Source: Flavobacteriaceae bacterium (GTDB taxonomy: Bacteria > Bacteroidota > Bacteroidia > Flavobacteriales > Flavobacteriaceae). Taken from it: a DNA stretch of 60,045 bases. Position 1 is the first letter of the stretch. Each line of letters starts with the position of its first letter. The stretch lies in the NCBI GenBank assembly GCA_030830005.1, contig JAURNV010000014.1, positions 1 to 60,045 of the forward strand. The letters run 5' to 3'. The position numbers and the translations under genes were made by a program. The notes beneath the pieces are model-generated. The model saw only the letters and a list, made by a program, of their open reading frames with translations, did no database searches and was not told the origin of the DNA. Below, piece after piece: positions 8,623 to 18,041 of this stretch.

Positions 8623-9121
8623 TATTACGCCACGAATCTAATGAAATCATGAGATTATTCATGGCTTCTGTCATTGATTTTACTGAAATTGTTGCTCCAG
8701 ATATGGCAGCAATATTTTGTCGGTATTCAAATCTATTTTCGGGGCTTTTGTCTGTAAACTGCTTGAGCCAACGCTTACTCCCAATTTCTCCGCCATAGTC
8801 TTCTTTATAAACTAACACTTTTGTTTTTTTAACTTTAAAATTCACATCAAAAACTACCAAATATTCAAACGTATCCGTTTTGCTTGGCGCTTCTCCAAAA
8901 TAGGCATACCCCAACAACTTTTCCTCATGAAGTACACGAAAAAAATGTTCATGTCCAATCCCTTCGTAATCTTGAGTTAAAACCAGATTCAAGGTCGTTT
9001 GAGTTACATCAAAAGTTTTATTTATTTCTTTTTCAGCTTTTTGACTCAAGGGCAACACAAAAACCGAAGCCAAAGCAAGCGAGGTAGATAACCATAAAGC
9101 CGAGAAAGAAAATATTTTCAT
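8600..9121 (-). CDS. membrane-anchored FMN-binding domain protein
   Basis: This 173-residue protein has an N-terminal signal-anchor helix (about 5-25) followed by an exported domain. The C-terminal segment has the FMN-binding-domain signature SGATIS (141-146). In this family (NqrC, RnfG and relatives) FMN is attached to the Thr, here Thr144, through a phosphoester bond by ApbE. The Asp usually found three residues before the Ser in the Dxx(S/T)GAT recognition motif is Ala138 here, so covalent flavinylation is less certain. It sits between an outer-membrane porin gene, nine bases upstream, and a four-helix membrane protein gene that overlaps it by 23 bases. No rnf or nqr genes are nearby, so this is a stand-alone periplasmic flavoprotein. 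Confidence 0.82.
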   Translation of the reverse strand: MKIFSFSALWLSTSLALASVFVLPLSQKAEKEINKTFDVTQTTLNLVLTQDYEGIGHEHFFRVLHEEKLLGYAYFGEAPSKTDTFEYLVVFDVNFKVKKTKVLVYKEDYGGEIGSKRWLKQFTDKSPENRFEYRQNIAAISGATISVKSMTEAMNNLMISLDSWRNNGDPHKI

Positions 9122-9130
9122 ATTCTAAAA

Positions 9131-10258
9131 TTAGAAAAAGAAACCAACGCCCACATTGAATTGGGCTACAGCATCAATAGGGGCTGCGGTCTTTTTGTGT
9201 TGATAATCTGCTTTAAAAACTGCTCCTGGAGCAATGTGATATGAAAACCCTATCGTTGTCTCTTTGCGATGAAATTCAGCGTTATCTTCTAATGTGCCTT
9301 CTGTTTTTTTGTGAGTATCAAAATCTTCATAACGAACAAAAAAATCGAGACGTTGACGATTGGTTAGTGGCAACAAGTTATATGCCGCTTCTAAATAATA
9401 CCCCCCCATTTGCGACCCCAAATCGGTATTGCCAGCTGCGTTATAAGCAGCAACATCCTTAAGTGAAGATTGAGCCCACTGTCCGCGTGAACTAAACCGT
9501 CCTTTTATATACCGATAATCTGCACCTAACATAGTGAGTCCTACCTGAGTTGCAGGGTTGTCAATCTCAGTGGTTTGTGTTTTACCCATATATGCAGCCA
9601 AACCAAAACGAATATTGGGAAGACCATAGTACTCAATCTTTGCAGAAAGATTAATGTCAGAATTTACCGACTCAGCACCTTTTTGACGCCCTTTTCTTAA
9701 GCCATCTGTACCTCGTAAAACATAACCTTCATTAAAAGAAACAAAACCATTCATGGCATACAGTTGATACCGAAATGAAAGTTCATTTGATTTTCCTGAA
9801 ACGCCTATTCCAATTTCGCGCCATGTTGTTGGAATAATCTTTCCGTCTAAGCTCGGCCGTTCTACACCATTAAAAGTGGTTGCCTCATGGTACTCGTTTA
9901 TAATCCCCATAGGCACCAACATAAGACCGGCCCTAATATTTACATTAGTGTTGATAGCATAGTTCAAGAAGGCTTGCTCTACATAGACCTCTTTAACATG
10001 TTCATATTCGACTTCAGTAACGAACTGTACCCTATCGTCAAATTTATATGCAAACAACAGCACTAATCGCTTTACGTCAATTTGGTTAGATTTGCCATTA
10101 TATCCATTAAAATTTACTTCACCATAACCGCCCAAGGTAAGCCTGTTTTCAGTATTCGCAAGATTATACAATTGACGCATAGCACTATTCTGAAAATTTT
10201 GATTTTGAGCAGACACCTCAACTCCAATTAAAAATAGAAGCAGGAATAGGTTTTTCAT
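9131..10258 (-). CDS. outer-membrane porin-like beta-barrel protein
   Basis: The 375-residue protein has a clear signal peptide (MKNLFLLLFLIGVEVSAQ). The rest consists of alternating beta-strands from about residue 40 to the end and closes with the aromatic FNVGVGFFF, typical for a barrel recognised by the BAM machinery. Early motifs (LGGYGEVNFNGY, FVTEVEYEHV) resemble phosphate-selective or general porins of Bacteroidota. It is the first gene of the operon with the FMN-binding protein and the four-helix membrane protein and has a well-formed promoter. The substrate is unknown; linkage to a periplasmic flavoprotein suggests uptake of a metal or redox-active solute, which is inference. Confidence 0.82.
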   Translation of the reverse strand: MKNLFLLLFLIGVEVSAQNQNFQNSAMRQLYNLANTENRLTLGGYGEVNFNGYNGKSNQIDVKRLVLLFAYKFDDRVQFVTEVEYEHVKEVYVEQAFLNYAINTNVNIRAGLMLVPMGIINEYHEATTFNGVERPSLDGKIIPTTWREIGIGVSGKSNELSFRYQLYAMNGFVSFNEGYVLRGTDGLRKGRQKGAESVNSDINLSAKIEYYGLPNIRFGLAAYMGKTQTTEIDNPATQVGLTMLGADYRYIKGRFSSRGQWAQSSLKDVAAYNAAGNTDLGSQMGGYYLEAAYNLLPLTNRQRLDFFVRYEDFDTHKKTEGTLEDNAEFHRKETTIGFSYHIAPGAVFKADYQHKKTAAPIDAVAQFNVGVGFFF

Positions 10259-10290
10259 TTATATTTATTTAGACTGGTTTTAAATTAAGG

Positions 10291-10320
10291 CAAATTTAAA
10301 GCCAGAATATCTTACAACAA
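10291..10320 (-). promoter_or_regulatory. promoter of the porin/FMN operon
   Basis: On the minus strand TTG (10320-10318), a 19-base spacer and TAAATTTG (10298-10291) form a full match to the Bacteroidota consensus. The expected start leaves a leader of about 26 bases before the porin ATG. Confidence 0.65.
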
Positions 10321-10350
10321 AATTTATTTGGAATTATTTTAAATAAGAAA

Positions 10351-11202
10351 TTAACTCCATGCTAGAGATGCGTTGTAGGCAGATTCAAAATGCAAGGGGT
10401 TAAGGTTAGAATCTGCCTTTCGTGAAGTCAAAAAAGAAATAAGTTTTTCAGTGGGAACGTTTCCTGTAAGTTCATCTTTAGCCATGGGGCAACCTCCCAA
10501 CCCGCGGATTGCGCTGTCAAATGCACGACAGCCACCATTAAAAGCAGCCTCAATTTTGGACGTGGCTTCATTTGGGTTTGCGTGTAAGTGAGCTCCAAAA
10601 TAAACTTGAGGGTGCGAGTGAAGTAAATGCTCAAATAACGATGATATAATTTTTGGTTGGGCAACACCAACTGTATCTGATAATGAAATGCGTTCAACTC
10701 CGCGCTGTGCTAATTTTTCTACCCATTCGGCTACAAGCGCTGGACTCCATGGATCGCCATAAGGATTACCAAATCCCATTGATAAATACACCACAAGCTC
10801 CTTGTTGGCTTTCGTAACTTGAGAAATAATTCTTTCCAAAACATCTATTGAATCTTCGATAGTTTTGTTGGTGTTCCGCATTTGAAAATTTTCTGATATT
10901 GAAAAGGGATACCCCAAAAAGTCTATTTGAGGATACGCTAGCGCATCTGCTGCACCACGCTCGTTAGCTACAATTGCCAAAAGCTTTGTTGCAGTATCAC
11001 TCAAGTCTAGCTGCTGAACTACTTGATGTGTGTCACTCATTTGAGGCACTGCCTTGTGTGAAACAAAACTGCCAAAATCCAATATATCGAATCCCACACG
11101 AAGTAAAGTCTGAAGATAACGCACCTTAGTGGCGGTAGGAATAAAAGCCTTTATGCCTTGCATTGCGTCTCGAGGACATTCGGTAAGATAAACTCGTGGC
11201 AT
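10351..11202 (-). CDS. hydroxymethylglutaryl-CoA lyase family protein
   Basis: The 283-residue TIM-barrel enzyme resembles HMG-CoA lyase, which cleaves HMG-CoA to acetoacetate and acetyl-CoA in leucine degradation. The start contains the metal and substrate motif (LTECPRDAMQG, in place of the more usual DGLQ). The family signature with the catalytic Cys is near residue 237 (RGLGGCPMAKDELTGNV), and a metal-binding HLHANP lies at about 209-214. The related isopropylmalate and homocitrate synthases differ in the Cys loop, which favours lyase. It stands alone, divergent from the DUF3050 gene. No other leucine-degradation gene is in the window. Confidence 0.85.
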   Translation of the reverse strand: MPRVYLTECPRDAMQGIKAFIPTATKVRYLQTLLRVGFDILDFGSFVSHKAVPQMSDTHQVVQQLDLSDTATKLLAIVANERGAADALAYPQIDFLGYPFSISENFQMRNTNKTIEDSIDVLERIISQVTKANKELVVYLSMGFGNPYGDPWSPALVAEWVEKLAQRGVERISLSDTVGVAQPKIISSLFEHLLHSHPQVYFGAHLHANPNEATSKIEAAFNGGCRAFDSAIRGLGGCPMAKDELTGNVPTEKLISFLTSRKADSNLNPLHFESAYNASLAWS

Positions 11203-11248
11203 GTTTCAAAAATAACAAATACTTAAAGGTAATTGCTACTGTTTTGGG

Positions 11249-11256
11249 TAAATTTG
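11249..11256 (+). promoter_or_regulatory. -7 promoter element of the DUF3050 gene
   Basis: TAAATTTG matches TAnnTTTG and lies 17 bases before the ATG at 11274, giving a leader of about ten bases. No TTG with proper spacing is visible. Confidence 0.45.
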
Positions 11257-11273
11257 TTTTTGAAAAATAGCTT

Positions 11274-12035
11274 ATGATAACTACAGATTATTTAACGAAA
11301 ACTTTAGCACCCTACAGAGAGGCCCTATTAAATCATCCACTTTACTCAAAACTAAATTCCGTTGAAGCTATTAGCGTGTTCATGAAGTACCACGCTTTTG
11401 CGGTATGGGATTTTATGTCATTAGTAAAAGCCTTACAACAAAAACTTACTTGCACCGATCTTCCTTGGGTTCCCGTAGGAAATCCTTCTAGCAGACGCTT
11501 GATAAATGAAATCGTTTGGGGTGAAGAAAGTGATGTTGACACAAATGGACGTCCTGTAAGTCACTATGAACTTTACTTGCAGGCAATGGAAGAAATTGGA
11601 GCAGACACCACTGCTATTGCTAGCTTAGTATCGGCTATTCAAAACGGAGCTTCGTGGCAACATGCTGTTGAACATGCCGATATCCCTAATGAAATTAAGG
11701 AGTTTGTTCGTTTTTCACTCACAACAGCTACCCAAGCACCTGTGCATGTGATTGCGGGTGTTTTTACTTATGGTAGAGAAGACCTTATTCCAGATTTGTT
11801 TGTTGCTTTAGTTCGTGGATTAGCTAACCAGCAAAAAAGTAGTGTAGATACCTTGCTTTACTATCTTGAACGGCACATAGAACTTGACGGTGACGAACAT
11901 GGACCTATGGCATTACAAATGATGGATGAACTATGTGGAACAAACGCCAAAAACTGGGACGAGGTTACAGAATTTGCAAAACAAGCCTTAGAACAACGGA
12001 TTCTTTTGTGGGATTTTATTGCTAAGCAGGTGTGA
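11274..12035 (+). CDS. DUF3050 family protein (haem-oxygenase-like fold)
   Basis: The 253-residue soluble, mostly helical protein matches DUF3050 in pattern. The N-terminal half has FMKYHAFAVWDFMSLVKALQ, followed by a conserved acidic stretch (IVWGEESDVD) and a C-terminal DGDEHGP. His and Glu residues in these helices resemble the ligand set of haem-oxygenase-like diiron proteins such as TenA relatives, but the function is not established. It has no signal peptide. Its start sits directly behind a TAAATTTG promoter element. The peptidase gene 46 bases downstream on the same strand could be co-transcribed. Confidence 0.8.
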   Translation: MITTDYLTKTLAPYREALLNHPLYSKLNSVEAISVFMKYHAFAVWDFMSLVKALQQKLTCTDLPWVPVGNPSSRRLINEIVWGEESDVDTNGRPVSHYELYLQAMEEIGADTTAIASLVSAIQNGASWQHAVEHADIPNEIKEFVRFSLTTATQAPVHVIAGVFTYGREDLIPDLFVALVRGLANQQKSSVDTLLYYLERHIELDGDEHGPMALQMMDELCGTNAKNWDEVTEFAKQALEQRILLWDFIAKQV

Positions 12036-12081
12036 TATTTTCTTGGATTTTCTACTATATTGCAGTATAATAATTTTTGTC

Positions 12082-13104
12082 ATGAAACACACTCTTATCC
12101 TTATCGGTGCAATTTTATTCTCTTGTGCCTCCAGTCAAAAAAGTATAGAATTTACCCCTACCGCGTTTGGCAACACCATTACTTCCAAAGAATTAAAAGA
12201 ACATCTATATACGTATGCTTCTGATGATTTTATGGGGAGAGAAACTGGAACCGAAGGCGAAACCTTAGCTATCAATTACCTCAAAGGAGAATATGAAGCT
12301 CTAGGAATTAAAGGTGGTATGCCTAACGGAGATTACTTCATGCCCATGCAACTTAATGCATACAGAGAAAGCAAAACCATTGATTGCAATAATGTTTTGG
12401 CATACATAAAAGGTAGTGAGAAGCCCGAAGAATTGTTGGTCATTACGGCACACCTAGACCACATTGGTGTAGAAGCTGACGGACAAGTTAACAATGGTGC
12501 TGATGATGATGGCTCAGGTAGTGTTGCCATTTTGGAAATTGCAGAAGCTTTCCAAGAGGCTATTAAACAAGGACATCGCCCAAAACGTTCCATTCTGTTT
12601 TTACACGTTACTGGGGAAGAAAAAGGACTTTTAGGGTCTAAGTATTACACTGACAACCCCGTATATCCACTTGAAAATACGGTAGCTAACCTGAATATTG
12701 ATATGATTGGACGCATAGATAGTTTGCACGAAGACAACCCAAACTACATGTATCTTATAGGTTCTGACATCCTTTCACAAGACTTACACGATGTTTCAGA
12801 AGCTATGAACAAAAAATATGTGAATTTGGAGTTAGACTATCGCTACAATGACCCTACAACTGAAGTTTTTGAGCGTGGGCGCTATCGTCAAAACCGATAC
12901 TACTACCGCTCCGATCATTACAATTTTGCCAAAAACGATATTCCTGTTATTTTTTATTTTAACGGCACACACGCTGATTACCATGCGCCTTCCGATACGG
13001 TAGAAAAAATAGAATATGACCTTCTAGAAAAACGCACTAGACTTGTGTTTTATACCGCATGGGAAATTGTAAACCGCGAGGAAAGACTAAGCTTAAAAGA
13101 ATAA
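12082..13104 (+). CDS. M28 family zinc aminopeptidase, probable lipoprotein
   Basis: The 340-residue exported peptidase starts with a lipoprotein signal (MKHTLILIGAILFSCASS, lipobox ending at Cys15). The M28 zinc ligands are visible in order: HLDHIG, the bridging NGADDDGSG, the general base pair GEEKG, NIDMIGRID, and a late His in HADYHAPSDT. The family removes N-terminal residues from peptides with two zinc ions, here presumably in the periplasm or on the outer membrane for peptide scavenging. I chose the ATG at 12082 because the frame upstream of it (from 12019) overlaps the DUF3050 gene and would hide the lipoprotein signal. Length is normal. Confidence 0.92.
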   Translation: MKHTLILIGAILFSCASSQKSIEFTPTAFGNTITSKELKEHLYTYASDDFMGRETGTEGETLAINYLKGEYEALGIKGGMPNGDYFMPMQLNAYRESKTIDCNNVLAYIKGSEKPEELLVITAHLDHIGVEADGQVNNGADDDGSGSVAILEIAEAFQEAIKQGHRPKRSILFLHVTGEEKGLLGSKYYTDNPVYPLENTVANLNIDMIGRIDSLHEDNPNYMYLIGSDILSQDLHDVSEAMNKKYVNLELDYRYNDPTTEVFERGRYRQNRYYYRSDHYNFAKNDIPVIFYFNGTHADYHAPSDTVEKIEYDLLEKRTRLVFYTAWEIVNREERLSLKE

Positions 13105-13123
13105 ACGTACTAGTTTTCAAAAC

Positions 13124-15478
13124 CTACAAAGTTTCTGTGACGCTCAACTTAGCTAAATAGAGATAATGGGGCTTTAATTCTGATGTTGCCTTTTTTGATC
13201 TTTTAGTCGCCAAACGATTTGTTTCACTCAGTATATAGTCAATTTCGGCTTTAATAGTTGGATGTAACGTCTCGTCTTTAACTAACGACCTAAGCCTTTC
13301 CGCAAAAGTAAGTTGTAGATTTTTTTGAAAATCATCTTTTGCGACAGTACTTACAATTATAGTTTGATGCAGGTGACGTATCAATGTTTCAACTGCTATT
13401 CCAGTTCCAGACAAGGTAGCATTTGAAGAAAGTAGTCCATTTAATTTTTTAGAATTCAAAAGAGTACTTAAAGCGGTGTTTTGGATATTTTGAACATCTT
13501 CAAATGCGCCTTGGTTTTTGAATTGAGATACCAGTTGCTCAGCAAAGAGCCATTCTTGAGTATCCCACAGATTTGCGTCTAAAAAATTTAGCGCTTCCAT
13601 TTGCTTAGAAAGCGGCACATTTACATATGTAGCTGCCACATCTTGATTATTGTTGTGAGGCGTATTGTAAATACCACCCACAAGATTCAGCACATGATAT
13701 ATGTACCTACGGTAAACCCCTAAAAGTTCATTATATATTTCGCTTAGGTCGTCATAATTTCCATTAGGTTCAACAGTCCACTGCATCAGGTTACCAGCTA
13801 CAATTTTAAGGTTAGAAATTCCATAATTGCTGGCCTTTACTGGGTCGTCTCCAATATTTTCCGTTTGTGCATTTGGATCATTACCTCTACCTCCAAACAT
13901 ATAAATCGGGTCTAATGATTTATCATCAACCATTTTGCGTAAAACCTCACGTTCATCATTCGATGGCATATCAAAATAACGATAGCCCCATTCGATTGAA
14001 TAATCATCATATGGCCCGAGTTTTCTAATAAATCGAATATTTTTGTCTTCGGGTTGTGCAACATAATTGTATCGGGCATAATCCATAATTGTGGTGGCAA
14101 TGCCATATTTCTGGGTAAATGTTCCCGATCTTAGAGAATCAACTGGGTAAGCGCTGCTGGCTTTCATGTTGTGAGGAAGCCCTAATGCATGTCCTACTTC
14201 ATGCGAAATCACTCTTCGCATCATCTCCCCTATTTCTTCTTCAGGAGTGTTTAGCCCTCTTGCTCTAGGGTTTGCTGCACCGGTTTCTAAAAGATACCTG
14301 TTTCTGTAGGATCTTAAGTGATTGTGATACCAAATAATATCGCTTTCCAAAATTTCTCCAGTACGTGGATCTGATACGCTAGGTCCTACAGCATTACGAG
14401 TTGTTGAGGCAACATAGCGAACAGTAGAATACCTAATATCTTCAGGGTTAAATTCAGGATCCTCTTCTTTAGTGGGTGGATCTTTTGCTATGATAGCATT
14501 TTTAAATCCTGCTTTTTCAAAGACTTGATTCCAGTCTTCAATACCCATCTTAAAATATTTTCGCCACTTTAGAGGAGTTGCGGGATCTAAATAGTAAACA
14601 ATTGGCTTTATGGGTTCAACAAGTTCTCCATTTAGATATTTGGATTTGTCTTTTGGCTCTAAACGCCATCGCTTTACAATTTTGTACTCGTCGGATTTTA
14701 ACGCACTTGAACTGTAGTCAATTTTATTTAATGTAAACCAACCTACACGCTTATCTTCATATCTCACCTGCATTGGGTCATCAGGTAAAGCAATTATGGA
14801 GTGGTTTATTTGAAAACTCAGTGTTTTCGATAAATTACCAACGGGAGGTTTTTTGGCACTAAATGTTAGCGTATGCAAAATTTCTGTGTTTTTTGGAAAA
14901 CTGTTGGCTTGATCAATGAAGCTCCTTTTCTTATCGACACCACCAATCTTGAATTTTTCACTATCAGATGTTCTGACTATATTGAATCCAGGGGAGTCAT
15001 CCATAAAATATGAGGAAACATCAATTAAGTAACGGCCAGTATCAGAATTTTTAATTTTAAATGCTGCCAAAATGGGGGGATAATTATTTTCTTGTACACT
15101 TTGAGTGATGGGATCAAGACTATTTGAAATATTTAAATAACTCAATTGTTTCATTAGAATACTCTCGCCCTTTTTCTCAAAAACAATTACACGTTCTGAT
15201 GTTTTAGAACCAGCATTTAGATAACCAGAATAATTCCCGGGTAATTGAGCCATTCGTGTAACAACTAATAATTCTTTGTTTAAAACACTATCTTGAAGTT
15301 CAAAATAAAGGGTGTTATTAATATTTAAGTAGGTTGTTAGCAATCCTACGGAAGGCTTCATTCCTGAAACGAGTTCATCAATAGTTTTTAATTCATTTTC
15401 CTTTACTTTTTTTTCGTTCTGAGCAAAAAGTAAGGTGCACGTGAAAAAAAACACAAGAGGTAAAGAAGATCGCATCAT
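13124..15478 (-). CDS. exported zinc-dependent metalloprotease (HExxHxxGxxH; DUF5117/DUF5118 type)
   Basis: The 784-residue protein has a signal peptide (MMRSSLPLVFFFTCTLLFAQ), an N-terminal domain with many beta-strands (about 25-290) and a metzincin-type zinc site at H426-E-x-x-H430-x-x-G-x-x-H436 (HEVGHALGLPH). This architecture matches the large Bacteroidota metalloproteases annotated with DUF5117/DUF5118 and DUF4953. The catalytic Glu and all three His are intact, so it should be active. It converges with the M28 peptidase and is divergent from the S9 peptidase, forming a three-gene island of secreted peptidases. Proteolysis of environmental protein is the likely job. Substrates are not predictable. 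Confidence 0.9.
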   Translation of the reverse strand: MMRSSLPLVFFFTCTLLFAQNEKKVKENELKTIDELVSGMKPSVGLLTTYLNINNTLYFELQDSVLNKELLVVTRMAQLPGNYSGYLNAGSKTSERVIVFEKKGESILMKQLSYLNISNSLDPITQSVQENNYPPILAAFKIKNSDTGRYLIDVSSYFMDDSPGFNIVRTSDSEKFKIGGVDKKRSFIDQANSFPKNTEILHTLTFSAKKPPVGNLSKTLSFQINHSIIALPDDPMQVRYEDKRVGWFTLNKIDYSSSALKSDEYKIVKRWRLEPKDKSKYLNGELVEPIKPIVYYLDPATPLKWRKYFKMGIEDWNQVFEKAGFKNAIIAKDPPTKEEDPEFNPEDIRYSTVRYVASTTRNAVGPSVSDPRTGEILESDIIWYHNHLRSYRNRYLLETGAANPRARGLNTPEEEIGEMMRRVISHEVGHALGLPHNMKASSAYPVDSLRSGTFTQKYGIATTIMDYARYNYVAQPEDKNIRFIRKLGPYDDYSIEWGYRYFDMPSNDEREVLRKMVDDKSLDPIYMFGGRGNDPNAQTENIGDDPVKASNYGISNLKIVAGNLMQWTVEPNGNYDDLSEIYNELLGVYRRYIYHVLNLVGGIYNTPHNNNQDVAATYVNVPLSKQMEALNFLDANLWDTQEWLFAEQLVSQFKNQGAFEDVQNIQNTALSTLLNSKKLNGLLSSNATLSGTGIAVETLIRHLHQTIIVSTVAKDDFQKNLQLTFAERLRSLVKDETLHPTIKAEIDYILSETNRLATKRSKKATSELKPHYLYLAKLSVTETL

Positions 15479-15547
15479 TTTTATTTAATTTAAAATCATA
15501 CTAATGTACTGTTTTTCATAAATTTAGCACAACTAAACACGCAAAGC

Positions 15548-17950
15548 ATGAGAATCCCTTTCCTCTTCTTGACTATTTTTTTAAATGTAGTTTTTTCATT
15601 TAGTCAAGATTCCGTTAGCTATAAAACACCTTCAGATGAGTTGTTAGCACTACTTGACATCAAAAGAGCCCCATCAGTTCTAATCAACGAGAAAAAAACC
15701 GTTATGGTTTTCCGTTATGCCGATACATATAAAAGCATTCAAGAACTTTCCGAAACAGAAATGAGACTAGCAGGGCTACGGATAAATCCAAAAACAAATA
15801 TTGGTAGCCGAACAACCTACTACAATAACGTAAAAATACAGTTGGTTGGAAAAAAAGAGCTCTTACAAGTAGAGGGCCTTCCTCAAAATCCTCGCCTAGC
15901 AAATTTCAATTGGTCACCCGATGAGAAAAAAATTGCGCTAACACATACTACTGAAAATGGTGTTGAGGTCTGGGTTATCGATATTAAATCACACCAAATA
16001 AAAAAACTCACACAAGCCAATGTAAACGCAAACTTGGGCGATGTTATAAATTGGTTTAAAGACAGCTCTAGGCTTTTAGTCAAAATGTTGCCCGAAAAAC
16101 GGTTACCGATTATTGACACTAATACTTCTATTCCTCAAGGGCCTACAATTTCAGAAAATAACGGCAAAAAAGCGCAAAACAGAACCTATCAAGACTTACT
16201 CAAGAATCCAACAGACGAACACAATTTTGAACAACTTGCCATTTCTCATTTAGCAGAAGTTAACATAAATGGAACCGTTAAGGATTTTTTACCAAATGCC
16301 ATGTACACCAACATTAGCTTTTCTCCTGACGGGAATTACGTAAGCATCTCAACGTTGGAAAAGCCATTTTCATATATTGTTCCCTACAGACGTTTTGCTT
16401 CAAAAACATCAGTATTCAGTAAAAAAGCTACGCCTGTAAAAGTAGTACTGGAGCAACAACTACTTGAAGAATTACCAAAAGGGTTTATGTCGACCCAAAA
16501 AGGGCCTAGAAACTTTGGCTGGAGAAATGACAAGCCCTCCTCGCTATACTATGTAGTTGCTTTGGACGAAGGTGACCCCTCAAGAGAAGTCCAATTTAGA
16601 GATGAAGTTTTTGAATGGGAGGCGCCTTTCGATAAAGGAGCACGATCTATTATAAAAACCAAAAATCGTTTTTCAAGAATTTTGTGGGGAAATGACAAAA
16701 TTGCTGTTGCTATTGACAGGTGGTGGAATAGCAGAAACACAAAAACATATGTCTTCAACCCCTCTAATCCATCAGGGGAAGGAAAAATTATTTCAGATCG
16801 GAATTATCAAGATATTTACAGCGACCCCGGAGATTTTATTACTGAAAAAGGAGCCCTAGGAACCAATGTGTTATCCATTAAAGAGGAGAGCTTATTTTTA
16901 TCTGGCGATGGTTATTCTGAAAAAGGACAGTTTCCATTTGTAGATAAAATGAATTTAGACACTTACGAGAGTGAACGTATTTATAGCTCTAGTTATACCA
17001 CCAAAAAAGAAACAATTTTAGATTTTGATGCCCATAAAAGTAAGATGTTAATTAAACTTGAGTCTAAAACCGAATTTCCTAATTTTTACTCCTACAACAT
17101 TGCTAATGATTCTTTGCAACAACTGACTAATTTTTCAAATCCTTATCAAGTTTTGGAGGAGGTGCACAAAGAAGTTATTACATACAAGCGAGATGATGGT
17201 TTAGATTTATCAGGGACACTATATCTGCCTGTTGGATACACGCCTGAAACTGCAAAAAATTTACCCATGATACTTTGGGCATATCCTAGAGAGTATAAAA
17301 ACAAAGCAAGCGCATCACAAACTACTCAGAGTCCAAATGAGTTCACTTATCTAAGATGGGGGTCTCCTGTATATTGGGTAACAAAAGGGTATGTAGTCTT
17401 GAGTAATGCGTCATTTCCAATAGTAGGTATAGAAAATAATGAACCTAACGATTCTTTCCGAAAGCAATTGATTGCAAATGCAACTGCAGCAATTGATGCT
17501 GTTAATAAACTTGGGTATATTGATATAAAAAGGGTTGCTGTTGGAGGACATAGTTATGGTGCATTTATGGTTGCTAACCTACTTTCACATACAAATTTGT
17601 TTGCTGCTGGTATTGCAAGAAGTGGCGCGTATAACCGAACATTAACTCCTTTTGGCTTTCAGAGCGAGGAAAGAAGTTACTGGGATACTCCTGAATTGTA
17701 TTACACCATGTCGCCGTTTATGCATGCAGATAAAATGAAAACGCCACTGTTATTGGTGCACGGAGAGGCAGACAATAACTCGGGAACCTATCCCATGCAA
17801 AGCATTCGATATTTTAATGCACTAAAAGGACTCGGTGCTACGGTTAGGCTTATTATGTTGCCAAAAGAAAGTCATGGCTACCGTGCAAAAGAAAGTATTT
17901 TTCATCTTATTTGGGAGCAAGACCAATGGCTAGAAAGGTTTTTAAAATAA
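15548..17950 (+). CDS. exported S9 family serine peptidase (prolyl-oligopeptidase-like)
   Basis: The 800-residue protein has a signal peptide (MRIPFLFLTIFLNVVFSFSQ), a beta-propeller-like N-terminal region (about 60-540, with Tol/DPP-like strands such as NFNWSPDEKK and ISFSPDGNYV) and a C-terminal alpha/beta-hydrolase domain. The predicted catalytic triad is Ser669 in GGHSYGA, Asp742 in HGEAD and His776 in ESHGY. It resembles the glutamyl-endopeptidase-like branch (S9D) more than dipeptidyl peptidase IV, an impression from motif shape only. It is a single gene between the divergent metalloprotease and a strong terminator. A near-consensus TAAATTTA element at 15519-15526 may be its promoter. 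Confidence 0.92.
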   Translation: MRIPFLFLTIFLNVVFSFSQDSVSYKTPSDELLALLDIKRAPSVLINEKKTVMVFRYADTYKSIQELSETEMRLAGLRINPKTNIGSRTTYYNNVKIQLVGKKELLQVEGLPQNPRLANFNWSPDEKKIALTHTTENGVEVWVIDIKSHQIKKLTQANVNANLGDVINWFKDSSRLLVKMLPEKRLPIIDTNTSIPQGPTISENNGKKAQNRTYQDLLKNPTDEHNFEQLAISHLAEVNINGTVKDFLPNAMYTNISFSPDGNYVSISTLEKPFSYIVPYRRFASKTSVFSKKATPVKVVLEQQLLEELPKGFMSTQKGPRNFGWRNDKPSSLYYVVALDEGDPSREVQFRDEVFEWEAPFDKGARSIIKTKNRFSRILWGNDKIAVAIDRWWNSRNTKTYVFNPSNPSGEGKIISDRNYQDIYSDPGDFITEKGALGTNVLSIKEESLFLSGDGYSEKGQFPFVDKMNLDTYESERIYSSSYTTKKETILDFDAHKSKMLIKLESKTEFPNFYSYNIANDSLQQLTNFSNPYQVLEEVHKEVITYKRDDGLDLSGTLYLPVGYTPETAKNLPMILWAYPREYKNKASASQTTQSPNEFTYLRWGSPVYWVTKGYVVLSNASFPIVGIENNEPNDSFRKQLIANATAAIDAVNKLGYIDIKRVAVGGHSYGAFMVANLLSHTNLFAAGIARSGAYNRTLTPFGFQSEERSYWDTPELYYTMSPFMHADKMKTPLLLVHGEADNNSGTYPMQSIRYFNALKGLGATVRLIMLPKESHGYRAKESIFHLIWEQDQWLERFLK

Positions 17951-17988
17951 GTTAACGTTTTAAAAAAACCTTATAGATTTAAATAAAA

Positions 17989-18012
17989 AAACCCTCGAAC
18001 TTTCGAGGGTTT
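17989..18012. terminator. bidirectional rho-independent terminator
   Basis: AAACCCTCGAA and TTCGAGGGTTT form an 11-pair inverted repeat with a two-base loop, flanked by A-rich and T-rich sequence. It lies between the convergent S9 peptidase gene and the barrel-protein gene and can serve both strands. Confidence 0.8.
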
Positions 18013-18041
18013 ATGTTTTGTTGTAATTACGTTTGATTTAA

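Noticed and set aside
12019-12081. Longer N-terminus for the M28 peptidase
   Set aside because: It overlaps the DUF3050 gene and would bury the lipoprotein signal that begins at 12082.
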